Source: Ignavibacteriota bacterium (GTDB lineage Bacteria > Bacteroidota > Ignavibacteria > Ignavibacteriales > Melioribacteraceae). From it: DNA of 64,000 bases. The stretch spans positions 2,502,001 to 2,566,000 of the forward strand of contig JADJGF010000001.1 in NCBI GenBank assembly GCA_016708125.1, written 5' to 3'. Made by a program: the position numbers and the translations under genes. The notes below the pieces were generated by a model that did no database searches, was not told the origin of the DNA, and saw only the letters and a list, made by a program, of their open reading frames with translations. This document shows, in pieces, positions 24,344 to 32,643 of the stretch (the first letter of the stretch is position 1; every line of letters starts with the position of its first letter).

Positions 24344-25564
24344 TTATTTTAAATATTGCATTTTTTTATTTTCTATTTGGCTACCCGCTCTTAAACTATA
24401 AATATATATGCCACTTGATAAATTTTTGGGACTCCATTCGATTGAATGTTGACCAGTTGATAACTCACTATTTATTAAAGTTGAAACCTCTCTACCTAAT
24501 ACATCATAGACTTTTAAACTAACGTATTCACTTTTTGGTATTGAAAATGTTATTTCTGTTTTTGGGTTAAAAGGATTAGGGAAATTTTGGTTTAATCTAA
24601 AATTATTATCAATGTCATTACCTAGATTGTTTAATGACGTTGTGAGAGGTTGATTTGTTCGAAATATTTTACCTTGGCCTGTTCCGGCATAAAGATATCC
24701 ATTTGACATAACTACTAAGTTATTCACACTCGAGGTTTCTAATGAATCTAAGCCTAATAGGCGCCAACTTTCACCATTATCCTTGGATAGAAAAACACCT
24801 TTAAAACCACAGACAATCAATTCAGCATTATTAAAATATATTGATGCTGGATTTGCATAACCCAATCCAGAATAAGTCCAGTTTAATCCCTTATTGTTAG
24901 AATATCTGACCCCATCACCTAGACTGTATAGAATACCATTATTTGAATATAAATTACGAAATTCACTCTCATAATTAGTATTCCATGTTAATCCTTGGTC
25001 AAATGAATATAATAAGCCACCAAAATTTTTTGATATATATATGTTATTATCCAAATCTATACACATTGACATGTTACCCGTATTCATACTGTTTTCAGTT
25101 GGTAATAAATTATTTGAGAGAACATTGTCAGAAAAAGAATATAATGAGGCTGTACATAGTAAAAATAATTTTCCATTTGTATCATACTCAAAATCTATTA
25201 TTTCTGGAATTTCCAAAAGTTTAATCCAATTTATTTCATTATTTAGAGTTTGAGCTAAATTATTTGTATACAACACCGTCAGAGTATTGTTATAGATTTT
25301 AGCATCTTTGAAAGAGGTATTATATTGTTCCGGTCGAATAAAATCTAACCCATTAGTAAATTCAATCCAATTGTTATTTTGTAAAATAAAGATACCGTCA
25401 TTTGTAATAGCCATTAATTTCCCAGATGGATATTCAATTAATCTAACTAGATAATTATCATTTAGACTTTTTAATTCAATCCAGTCCAATTCTTGTGAAT
25501 AAATAGGTAAAAAAAAACAAACAAACTGAAAAACTGTTATCAAAATTGATATTCTTTTGAACAT
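24344..25564 (-). CDS. T9SS-exported propeller-like protein (element cargo)
   Basis: A 406-residue protein. The N-terminal signal peptide (about residues 1-23, ending PIYSQ) is followed by repeated units such as GKLFLLCTASLYSFSD, YISKNFGGLLYSFDQGLTWN and VFLSKDNGESWRLLG. These resemble BNR/photosystem-assembly-type beta-propeller blades. It ends with a type IX sorting domain from about 322 (QNFPNPFNP, LKVYDVLGREV, GIYIYSLRAG). It should be secreted or displayed on the cell surface. It is an autonomous cargo gene of the element, with no obvious link to DNA mobility; the ligand is unknown. Confidence 0.8.
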   Translation of the reverse strand: MFKRISILITVFQFVCFFLPIYSQELDWIELKSLNDNYLVRLIEYPSGKLMAITNDGIFILQNNNWIEFTNGLDFIRPEQYNTSFKDAKIYNNTLTVLYTNNLAQTLNNEINWIKLLEIPEIIDFEYDTNGKLFLLCTASLYSFSDNVLSNNLLPTENSMNTGNMSMCIDLDNNIYISKNFGGLLYSFDQGLTWNTNYESEFRNLYSNNGILYSLGDGVRYSNNKGLNWTYSGLGYANPASIYFNNAELIVCGFKGVFLSKDNGESWRLLGLDSLETSSVNNLVVMSNGYLYAGTGQGKIFRTNQPLTTSLNNLGNDIDNNFRLNQNFPNPFNPKTEITFSIPKSEYVSLKVYDVLGREVSTLINSELSTGQHSIEWSPKNLSSGIYIYSLRAGSQIENKKMQYLK

Positions 25565-25795
25565 TGTTGCCTCCAGATTTCATTTTATAATGATGTTAGA
25601 TAAGAATCTTGATGGTGAATTTGAAGAATGTAGATTTTTCATAGTTCTACATATATTAGTTGAAGAACGGTAACATAAACTTAGTAAAAATTAAAATGAA
25701 TAGTATAAACCTTATTAATGAGCATGTAATCATTATTAGTAAGTTACTATTATGTTTAATTGAGTATAATGTCCAAATATTTACAAATTTAAAAA

Positions 25796-26800
25796 CTAAT
25801 TCAACATTTCTACAGATTCCTTCAAATCCTCAGCTCTTAAGTGTGCATATATTTCAGTTGTCTTTATATCTGCATGACCTAGTAATTTAGATACATGATA
25901 AATACTTACTCCATTTTGAACTAACCTAGAAGCAAACGAATGACGCAAAGAATGGAAATTTAATGATTGATTTATTTCTAAACGTCTTACGTGTTTCTTA
26001 AACTTCTTTGAGATATGGTCTTGTTTAAATTCTTTAAAATTATTGTGGAATAGTAAGTCACAATTTTTAAATTTATAAAGTCTGTTAATAATTTCACAAG
26101 CTCTTTTAGATAAATATACTTGCCTTACTCTCTTACTTTTATTTATATAATTCTGATTGTCTAAAGTAATTGATTTGTTTGGTAAATCGACTTGATTCCA
26201 GTTTAAAGTCAATATTTCCATTTGCCTCATTCCAGTATTATAGGCAATTTCTATTATATCCCTAAACCATAGTTCCGTTACTGAATTAAAAAGAAGTTGA
26301 TATTCATTCTTTGTAAAAAACTTAGGTTGCTTTTCTGGAATCCTAAAGTTTGGAATATCAGTAAAATAATTCTTTGAGATATATTTATGTCTATGTGCAT
26401 AGTTAAAAGCACTTCTTAAATAGGCTAAATGTTTTTGAACTGTGTAGATTGATATTTTTCGTTTAAAGTTTAGATAGTCTTGAATACTTTGTAAAGTTAT
26501 TTCGTGTAGAAATGGATTACCTAAGAACTTTTGGAAATCCTTAAAAACCCATTTTAGAGATTCAGTTGTTTTAGGTCTGTGAATATTCAAGGAAAATTTA
26601 TAATACTCATTTGTAAATGTATTCAAATCAATTTTCTCAATTCCGTTTATGAACTTTGAACTATGTTCTTTACTGAAATGGGTTAAAAATTCATAAGCCT
26701 CTTTCTTAAATTTGGTCTTAGTTGATACCTTATTTCTTTTGCCAAGTTCGTTATCGAAATAAATATAGTAGTAACCATTTGCACGTTTTGAAAGAAACAT
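25796..26800 (-). CDS. tyrosine recombinase, integrase of the element
   Basis: A 334-residue integrase with an N-terminal arm/core-binding part and catalytic domain. The first Arg is in NTGMRQMEIL (near residue 191), HSLRH supplies His and Arg (near 286), and LLGHADIKTTEIYAHL holds the last His and nucleophile Tyr (near 317). It lies 77 bases from the right repeat and reads inward. It presumably integrates and, with a helper, excises the element at tRNA-Thr. The Shine-Dalgarno is part of a hairpin (26803-26821). Confidence 0.93.
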   Translation of the reverse strand: MFLSKRANGYYYIYFDNELGKRNKVSTKTKFKKEAYEFLTHFSKEHSSKFINGIEKIDLNTFTNEYYKFSLNIHRPKTTESLKWVFKDFQKFLGNPFLHEITLQSIQDYLNFKRKISIYTVQKHLAYLRSAFNYAHRHKYISKNYFTDIPNFRIPEKQPKFFTKNEYQLLFNSVTELWFRDIIEIAYNTGMRQMEILTLNWNQVDLPNKSITLDNQNYINKSKRVRQVYLSKRACEIINRLYKFKNCDLLFHNNFKEFKQDHISKKFKKHVRRLEINQSLNFHSLRHSFASRLVQNGVSIYHVSKLLGHADIKTTEIYAHLRAEDLKESVEMLN

Positions 26801-26802
26801 AA

Positions 26803-26821
26803 AACCTCCTATTTAGAGGTT
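26803..26821 (-). promoter_or_regulatory. hairpin masking the integrase ribosome binding site
   Basis: On the minus strand AACCTC (26821-26816), a 7-base loop, and GAGGTT (26808-26803) form a 6-bp stem ending two bases before the integrase ATG. The 3' arm contains the GGAGG Shine-Dalgarno, so the folded leader would hide it. This would keep integrase translation low or regulated. Confidence 0.5.
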
Positions 26822-26834
26822 CATTAGGGAAATT

Positions 26835-26867
26835 GTTCACCAAATAAGTAACCACTTGAAGCTAAGT
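26835..26867 (+). repeat. possible integrase arm sites (right)
   Basis: CACCAAATAAGTAACCACTT (26838-26857) matches 17 of 20 bases of the left arm repeat. AAGCTAAGT (26859-26867), 10 bases before the core repeat, is the third copy of a motif present twice at the left end (20890 and 20943). Confidence 0.5.
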
Positions 26868-26877
26868 TATTGTTATT

Positions 26878-26936
26878 GCTGGTAGAGCAACTCATTCGTA
26901 ATGAGTAGGTCGGGGGTTCGATTCCCCCAGTTGGCT
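26878..26936 (+). pseudogene. truncated tRNA-Thr copy in attR
   Basis: 59 bases identical to tRNA-Thr from the D-loop to the 3' end, lacking the acceptor 5' strand and most of the D-stem 5' side, so it cannot fold as a tRNA. It is the tRNA fragment displaced or duplicated by integration. Confidence 0.9.
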
Positions 26937-26964
26937 CGGTAACTGTTGAAAATGAGCTGAAAAC
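26878..26964 (+). repeat. attR: right 87-bp direct repeat
   Basis: Identical to 20119-20205. It marks the right border of the element; the chromosome resumes with GCACTTTTTAGAATTCC. Confidence 0.92.
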
Positions 26965-27313
26965 GCACTTTTTAGAATTCCCTCAACTGCCTCTAAAGCA
27001 ACATTTTTTTCAATTTTAATAAGATTTGTTATTAAAATTGTAATTACTTTAGGATATCAAAATCTTATTAAACAATCTGAGAAACTGATGAAGACATTGT
27101 GTATCTATTCAAGTTCCCAAACGAATGCAATTACATTATCTTCAAATACTGATCTCATTTGCCAATGAATTTGGTGTTTCAAAAGATAAATCCAGCGATA
27201 CTAATAGAGCTTATTTTTTCGTGTGAATTACTAAACAACATTTAATTTAATCAACTTTTTTTACTACTCAGTTTTGAAATATTAAATCCGCTACTTTACT
27301 AAACCACCAATAT
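26965..27313. other. intergenic region right of the element
   Basis: No gene or strong hairpin is supported. A minus-strand open stretch ending at 27105 encodes about 32 codons with a protein-like ending (SVFEDNVIAFVWELE) but no start in a usable place. It may be the tail of a decayed gene. Confidence 0.4.
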
Positions 27314-28558
27314 CTAAAGAAGCATTCTTGCTTTTATTGTTTCTGGAATGGCTTTCAGTTCTCTAATAATATCTTCAGTGTGTTCTTTGCTATCGATATC
27401 AATAATTACATAACCTATGTAAGCATCTGTCTGTAAATACTGAGATGCAATATTTAGATTTCTTGAAGTGAATACATTTGTAATTTTATTCAAAACACCC
27501 GGTTGATTTTTGTGAATGTGTAAGTATCTCTGACGATCAAGATTTGGTGTAAGCGAGATCTGAACAAAATTTGTTGCCCCAATTGAAGATCCAACATCAC
27601 AATAATGAACTAGTTTATCAGAAACTTCTAGAGCAATATTAGCTTGAGCTTCTAAAGTACTTCCGCCAATGTGAGGTGTAAGTATTACATTCTGAAATTT
27701 TTGCAACGGGTTAACAAATGGAATATTGTTAGATGCAGGTTCTTCGGGATAAACATCAATCGCTGCACCGGCAATATGCTTTTGTTCTAAGGAATTATAT
27801 AGGTCATCAAGATTCACAACAGTTCCGCGCGCTGCATTAATGAGTAAAGCTCCTTTCTTCATTAATGATAATTCGCGGGCACTAATCATATTTTTTGTTG
27901 TTTCATTTTCGGGAACATGAAGCGTTACAATATCAGATATTTTCAATAATTCTTCTAAAGTTGCACAGGCTGTTACATTTCCGTAATTCAACTTTTTTGT
28001 TATATCAAAGTAGAAAACATTCATTCCCATTGCTTCCGCAAGAATTGAAACTTGAGAACCAATATGCCCATAACCGACAATTCCCAAATTCTTTCCTCTA
28101 ACTTCGAAAGAATGGGATGAATCCTTTTCCCACTTTCCATCATGTGCATTAAAATTTTTCTCCGGTATTCCTCTAATTAAAAAGATACATTCGCTTATAA
28201 CTAATTCAGCCACAGATCTTGTATTTGAAAAAGGCGCATTAAAAACCGGAATTCCAAATTGGCGTGCAGAATCAAGATCAACTTGGTTCGTACCAATGGA
28301 ATAGCAGCCAATAGCAACCAATTTTTTTGCATGTGATAAAACTTCATTTGTTAAGTTAGTCTTGGAACGTATTCCAATAATATGAACATCTTTTATTTTT
28401 TCAATCAGTTCTTCTTTTTCAAAAGATTTATTATAACACTCAACATTGCTAAAACCGTTCTCGGCAAAGAAGTTGTGAGCGTTTTCATGCAAGCCTTCGA
28501 GCAATAATACTTTTATTTTTTCTTTTGCTAATGAATATGACTTATTTTGGATTTCCAT
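27314..28558 (-). CDS. serA: D-3-phosphoglycerate dehydrogenase
   Basis: This 414-residue enzyme oxidises 3-phosphoglycerate to start serine synthesis. The NAD-binding loop GIVGYGHIGSQV is at residues 159-170, catalytic Arg in NAARGT (Arg244), and His296 in TPHIGGS. A C-terminal ACT domain (about 346-414, YLHIHKNQPGVLNKIT) suggests serine feedback. The length and layout match the E. coli-type short enzyme rather than the long type with an intervening domain. It is monocistronic on the minus strand, right of the integrated element. Confidence 0.94.
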   Translation of the reverse strand: MEIQNKSYSLAKEKIKVLLLEGLHENAHNFFAENGFSNVECYNKSFEKEELIEKIKDVHIIGIRSKTNLTNEVLSHAKKLVAIGCYSIGTNQVDLDSARQFGIPVFNAPFSNTRSVAELVISECIFLIRGIPEKNFNAHDGKWEKDSSHSFEVRGKNLGIVGYGHIGSQVSILAEAMGMNVFYFDITKKLNYGNVTACATLEELLKISDIVTLHVPENETTKNMISARELSLMKKGALLINAARGTVVNLDDLYNSLEQKHIAGAAIDVYPEEPASNNIPFVNPLQKFQNVILTPHIGGSTLEAQANIALEVSDKLVHYCDVGSSIGATNFVQISLTPNLDRQRYLHIHKNQPGVLNKITNVFTSRNLNIASQYLQTDAYIGYVIIDIDSKEHTEDIIRELKAIPETIKARMLL

Positions 28559-28708
28559 ATTTTTCTCATTTTTGCTATCAAACTACTTTTAAAAAAAAGC
28601 GGTTAATTTTAACGAATTTCAATTGAAGATTTTAATAATATTTTAGAATATTTTTATCACAAATTAAATGCGAATCTAATTAAACTCTTTCAAAATAACC
28701 TACACTTT

Positions 28709-29953
28709 TTATTTCATTCCAAACACAAATGGAAGAATAAAAATTACCAAAATTGTATATGCAAAATAAATTGTTAAATATTTCGCAACCGTACTTTCTA
28801 CTAAATCGAGTTTAGTAATTTTAAAGTAAGATTGCAGCAAATCCTTTGCAATTAAAATTAAGTTAACAAATATCAAAACATTTGATAACAAAACTACGGT
28901 TCTGTTTGGTGTTATTCCTGAAGAAAATCTTGTTATTATTGCCGTTAATGCAATTGAGTTTATTACAATAGCCAAAACCGCTAACGCAAATAATATCAAA
29001 ACATTTATATTTTTATCTTTTGTTTTATCAAGTTCCGAAACGGAAAAAACAATTATTGCCATCACAGCCAATAACAAAGCATTAAAAACCAATAGCAGAT
29101 TTCTATCTTCAAGAATTTTGCTGTTTGAGAAAACCATAGAAATTAAATAAACAACAAGTGTAATTAAAACTAATGGAGTGAAAACTCTTGCAATTACTGG
29201 CGCAATTTTGCTTGTAATATTTGGATATAAACGAATCAAAAAGTAAGCTGCAATTGGCGAAGATACGCCTCCGATTAAAACAATATTTTCAGAATAAAAT
29301 TTTTCAATATTCATATCTATTACATTGAATAAGTTTAAGGTAATTGCCGTAAGCAATCCTCCGGAAATAATTAATAGTCCCGTCATTATCAAAAGTTCGC
29401 CGTTAAAACGAATGAACTCAATTTTTCTTCTGGTATTCTTAAAATCAAATGAAATAAAAGTAAGTGCGAATAAACACCATAAAAATAGCGGAATGTGAAG
29501 TTGTGAAAGAATGATTGAATCGCTTGTGTGATAGGGTAATAAGTTTACAAACACCAATAAAATCAAGGTTGTAAATCCGTAAATCAAAAACTTCTTCACA
29601 TCATAAATTTTATTTTGATAAAAAGTATAAAGTATCAATCCGTTGCAAACTATTATTGCTAAATTTCTTTGATAAAAAATTTCATTACTAAGTTGAGAAA
29701 AAACATTCGGAAGTTTTGCTAAAATTCCCGTTGCTAAAGAAAGAATAATCACAATCAATAAATCAATTTTACTAAATCCTATAAACTCATTTTCTGTTTC
29801 CGGAGCTAAGCGAACTTTCCAAAATTCTACTAAATCGGAATTATAATCATTAGATATTACGGCAAAATTTTTGGTAAAATCCTCTTTATTCTCTCGATAT
29901 AATTTTTCGAGATTTTCTGGATTATTAATGTTTTCAATTATTTGTTGTTTCAT
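28709..29953 (-). CDS. multi-pass membrane protein, unknown
   Basis: It has about a dozen hydrophobic helices after a 65-residue charged cytoplasmic N-terminus. The family looks like the DUF4153-type membrane proteins, though I cannot confirm this. The open frame reaches 30052, but ATG 29953 (product beginning MKQQIIENINNPENLEKLYR, 414 residues) gives a more natural, charged N-terminus. No catalytic motif is visible. It is divergent from the beta-barrel gene and 150 bases from serA. Confidence 0.6.
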   Translation of the reverse strand: MKQQIIENINNPENLEKLYRENKEDFTKNFAVISNDYNSDLVEFWKVRLAPETENEFIGFSKIDLLIVIILSLATGILAKLPNVFSQLSNEIFYQRNLAIIVCNGLILYTFYQNKIYDVKKFLIYGFTTLILLVFVNLLPYHTSDSIILSQLHIPLFLWCLFALTFISFDFKNTRRKIEFIRFNGELLIMTGLLIISGGLLTAITLNLFNVIDMNIEKFYSENIVLIGGVSSPIAAYFLIRLYPNITSKIAPVIARVFTPLVLITLVVYLISMVFSNSKILEDRNLLLVFNALLLAVMAIIVFSVSELDKTKDKNINVLILFALAVLAIVINSIALTAIITRFSSGITPNRTVVLLSNVLIFVNLILIAKDLLQSYFKITKLDLVESTVAKYLTIYFAYTILVIFILPFVFGMK

Positions 29954-30053
29954 GTGAGTGATGTTTTTTTTAGTGAAAAATTTCAGTGCGTCAACACTGG
30001 AAATATATGATTTATTTAGATGATAAATTTCATTAAGAAAGTTAACATACATT

Positions 30054-30382
30054 GTTGCGGTAAAAAGATTTCAGATTTTTCCTAAAAATAAATTACGAGA
30101 GTTGAACATGGCCAAACTAAAATTCGTTCCCAAAAATTTTCTACATAATATTTAAAATTAATTTTGCAACTTTTGAAAGCAATGTGAATTATTTGTCATT
30201 CAATAATTCTAAAGTTGGTAGATGGTAATCCAAAGTTTTAAAGTGTTACATTTTTTATAATTTATTTTCTAATTAGATTTTAAGAAAAATATTCTTTACA
30301 ACTCTAAGATTTTTCTATTTTACAATGAAGAAATTTTAATTTCTAAACGTCTATTGTAATACAAATTTTTGAAGGGGAAAAC
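30054..30382. other. divergent intergenic region
   Basis: It should hold the promoters for the membrane protein (minus) and the beta-barrel gene (plus). I see no convincing promoter pair, repeat or RNA fold. A 15-codon frame at 30108 is too short to support. Confidence 0.4.
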
Positions 30383-31084
30383 ATGAAAAAAATATTGATA
30401 TTACTTTTTATAATTTCGTTTGTTTCAACAAACTATTCTCAACAAATTGGACTAAGTTTTATGTTTGGTTATCCGCAAGGAGAATTTAGATCAAATGTTG
30501 ATAGAATGGGATTTGGCGGACAATTACATGGAACTTTTTGGACTCCATCTCACGAAATGCCTTATACAATTGGTGTTGATCTGGGTTATATGGTTTATGG
30601 TCAAGTAGATGAACGAAGACCTTGGATTGGATTTCCCGGAGTTTATTTAAATTTAAGCAGGACAAATAGTCTGGCAAATTTACATGTGTTAATGCAGATT
30701 AGCCCTTTCTTTGGAACAATTAGACCTTATGCTGAAGGACTTTTCGGCGGATCATATATATTTACTCAGTCTTCTGTCCGTGCTGATTATGAAGATGAAG
30801 ACATTGCGTCCACAACAAATTATGATGATTTCACATGGAATTATGGCGGAGGCGTTGGCTTGCAAATTAAAATTGCCGGTGAAATGGAAAATGTTGATGC
30901 AGTTTTTTTAGATTTTAAATCACGATATTTATATGGAACAGAAGCAGAATATCTTACTGAGGAAAGTTTGATTGAAGTTGATAATAATGGAAATCCGATT
31001 TTTGAAGCACAAAAATCCAAAACTGATTTCTTATCATTTCATATTGGTTTTATTGTAAACTTAAACATAATTAGTAGTGAATGA
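30383..31084 (+). CDS. outer-membrane beta-barrel protein
   Basis: A 233-residue protein with a signal peptide (about residues 1-19, ending TNYSQ). Alternating aromatic/glycine strands follow (LSFMFGYPQGEF, YTIGVDLGYMVYG, IRPYAEGLFGGSYIF, WNYGGGVGLQIKI, FLDFKSRYLYG), ending LSFHIGFIVNLNII. This is the pattern of a small outer-membrane barrel of the porin-family type. GGGG lies upstream of the ATG. It is monocistronic. The substrate is unknown. Confidence 0.72.
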   Translation: MKKILILLFIISFVSTNYSQQIGLSFMFGYPQGEFRSNVDRMGFGGQLHGTFWTPSHEMPYTIGVDLGYMVYGQVDERRPWIGFPGVYLNLSRTNSLANLHVLMQISPFFGTIRPYAEGLFGGSYIFTQSSVRADYEDEDIASTTNYDDFTWNYGGGVGLQIKIAGEMENVDAVFLDFKSRYLYGTEAEYLTEESLIEVDNNGNPIFEAQKSKTDFLSFHIGFIVNLNIISSE

Positions 31085-31432
31085 TTTTTTAACTCATTGT
31101 GCAAATAAGTTTTGAGATGGGGGAAAAAGTCAACACAAATAATTAAAAATTTATTTGTATAAATCATAATAAATTAATTCAATCTTTTTTTTCTTTAGAT
31201 AAAAAAATAATTTTAACTTTTTAAAAGTTAAATTAATATTGCTTGTCATTTCCATGAATTTTCCTGAGTTTGGCAGAATTTCGCGAACCCAAAGAGAATT
31301 TAACAGATTCTCATCCGTTAGCTAACATATCCCGGAATGATATTTAAAATATTTTAGAATTATTTAATAAGATAATTTGTATTTTAAATACAAGAACGAT
31401 AGGAAACTGCAAAAAATGAAAAGGAAAATTTT
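31085..31432. other. intergenic region
   Basis: Non-coding. It contains a 10-bp palindrome GTTAGCTAAC (31317-31326) and a small hairpin GAGAAT/ATTCTC just before it, a possible operator for the DoxX gene. No terminator with a T-run is seen. Confidence 0.35.
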
Positions 31433-31819
31433 ATGAAAGATATAAAAGGTAAAATTTTATTAGTCGTTAGTATTTTGTTCGGATTAATGTTCATAAACGC
31501 GGGATTAAATAAATTTTTTAATTATATGCCAATGCCTGAAAATATGCCGGAAGAAATGATGAAATTGTTTGAAGCATTTGTTGTAATTGGTTGGTTATTA
31601 CCATTAATTGCGGTTGCTGAAATAATAGGCGGAATTCTTTTTATGATTCCTAAATTTAGGGCACTTGGCGCAGTTGTTATTTTTCCGGTTATGGTAGGAA
31701 TTCTTTTAACTCATATTGTAAACGAACCTTCCGGATTACCGATTGCAATTATACTTTTTGCAATTAACATTTGGGTAATTATAGAGAATCGTGCAAAATA
31801 TCTGTCGATGATTAAATAA
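31433..31819 (+). CDS. DoxX-like membrane protein
   Basis: A 128-residue protein with four predicted helices (about residues 7-25, 45-68, 75-95 and 100-118). It shows the DoxX pattern of GLMFINAGLNKF at the end of helix 1 and PLIAVAEIIGGILFMIPKFRALGAVV. DoxX-type proteins are linked to quinone or redox chemistry in membranes, but the function here is unassigned. It is monocistronic, with a terminator at 31876. Confidence 0.75.
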   Translation: MKDIKGKILLVVSILFGLMFINAGLNKFFNYMPMPENMPEEMMKLFEAFVVIGWLLPLIAVAEIIGGILFMIPKFRALGAVVIFPVMVGILLTHIVNEPSGLPIAIILFAINIWVIIENRAKYLSMIK

Positions 31820-31875
31820 AATCAAACACTTTTTTTTTTATTCAAATAAATTTCTAATCAGAAGATATTTAATAT

Positions 31876-31906
31876 TAGAGATTGATGGATTTCAATCTCT
31901 ATTTTC
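31876..31906 (+). terminator. intrinsic terminator of the DoxX gene
   Basis: TAGAGATTGA (31876-31885) pairs with TCAATCTCTA (31892-31901), 10 bp with a 6-base loop, followed by TTTTCT. Confidence 0.75.
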
Positions 31907-32119
31907 TAAACTCCTCAAATAATTTTCATTAAGAAATCCTAACAAATTTTTGTCATATTTTATCCTACAAAAAATTTACAGCCAACAATCATAAATCAAT
32001 CGATCACTATTTAAAAGTATTTTTCCAAAATGTATATCTCTTTGTGTATTTACTAAAATAATCGAAAAATTTCGTATCAAATATATTTCTTAAAATATCA
32101 ATAAAGTGGTAAAAAAAAC

Positions 32120-32171
32120 TTGACTTTTGAACTATAAAAGCATTATTTTTCTTGTAGTGGGTAAAAGTGTT
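32120..32171 (+). promoter_or_regulatory. mraZ promoter and MraZ-type repeats
   Basis: TTGACT (32120-32125), a 17-base spacer and TTATTT (32143-32148) could be the promoter. GTGGG at 32157 and GTGTT at 32167 are exactly 10 bases apart, matching the periodic GTGGG boxes bound by MraZ in other bacteria. Autoregulation of the cluster is inferred; the second box is degenerate. Confidence 0.4.
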
Positions 32172-32199
32172 TAATATTCCCAAATAATAGGATAAGTTA

Positions 32200-32640
32200 A
32201 TGTTTTTAGGCAGTTTTAATTACTCAATTGACTCAAAAAGCAGAGTTAGCATTCCTGCTAAACTGAGAAAATTTTTGGACCCAAAAGCTAATGACTCTTT
32301 TGTGTTAACCAGAGGAACTGCCAAATGTATTGATATTTATCCAATGAATCTTTGGGAAGAATTAGTAAACGAGAAATTGAAAAATTTAAACAGTTTTGAA
32401 CCCAATGATGCACTTTTTCTGAGAATGTTTTTACAGCAGGCATCTGAAGATAAACTTGATACCCAAGCCAGATTATTAATTCCAAAAAATTTAATTGAAT
32501 ACGCTCAAATCGAAAAAGATGTTCTTATACTTGGTGCAATTAAAAGAATCGAAATTTGGAATCCCAACATTTACGAAGAATACTTAAAAACCAGTGAGCT
32601 ATCCTTTGAAGAAGTAGCTAAAAAAGTTATGGGTGCTTGA
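32200..32640 (+). CDS. mraZ: MraZ, transcriptional regulator of the dcw cluster
   Basis: A 146-residue protein with two AbrB-like swapped-hairpin halves. The first is FLGSFNYSIDSKSRVSIPAKLR, the second DTQARLLIPKNLIEYAQIEKDVLILG, and the paired DxKxRvxIP motifs are characteristic. MraZ binds repeats in front of its own operon. It opens the division and cell-wall cluster; rsmH starts 3 bases after its stop. Confidence 0.95.
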   Translation: MFLGSFNYSIDSKSRVSIPAKLRKFLDPKANDSFVLTRGTAKCIDIYPMNLWEELVNEKLKNLNSFEPNDALFLRMFLQQASEDKLDTQARLLIPKNLIEYAQIEKDVLILGAIKRIEIWNPNIYEEYLKTSELSFEEVAKKVMGA

Positions 32641-32643
32641 CGT

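Larger units (their letters stand above)
20119..26964. mobile_element. 6.8 kb integrative element in tRNA-Thr
   Basis: Perfect 87-bp direct repeats at 20119-20205 and 26878-26964 bracket the segment, and the left copy overlaps the 3' part of tRNA-Thr, the classic signature of tyrosine-recombinase integration. Inside are an integrase reading inward from the right end, a polymerase-palm protein, two unknown proteins, a T9SS-exported protein and about 1 kb of non-coding, dyad-rich DNA at the left. No relaxase, coupling ATPase, capsid or terminase gene is seen, so it is neither an obvious conjugative element nor a complete phage. A replicating integrative element or phage satellite fits best. Confidence 0.9.
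31820..32199. other. intergenic region ahead of the dcw cluster
   Basis: Left part: the DoxX terminator. Right part: a probable mraZ promoter and MraZ-like repeats. The middle (about 31910-32100) is plain AT-rich sequence with nothing recognisable. Confidence 0.5.

Noticed and set aside
30108..30155. Short frame starting ATGGCCAAACTAAAA
   Set aside because: About 15 codons, no ribosome site, and no similarity recognised.
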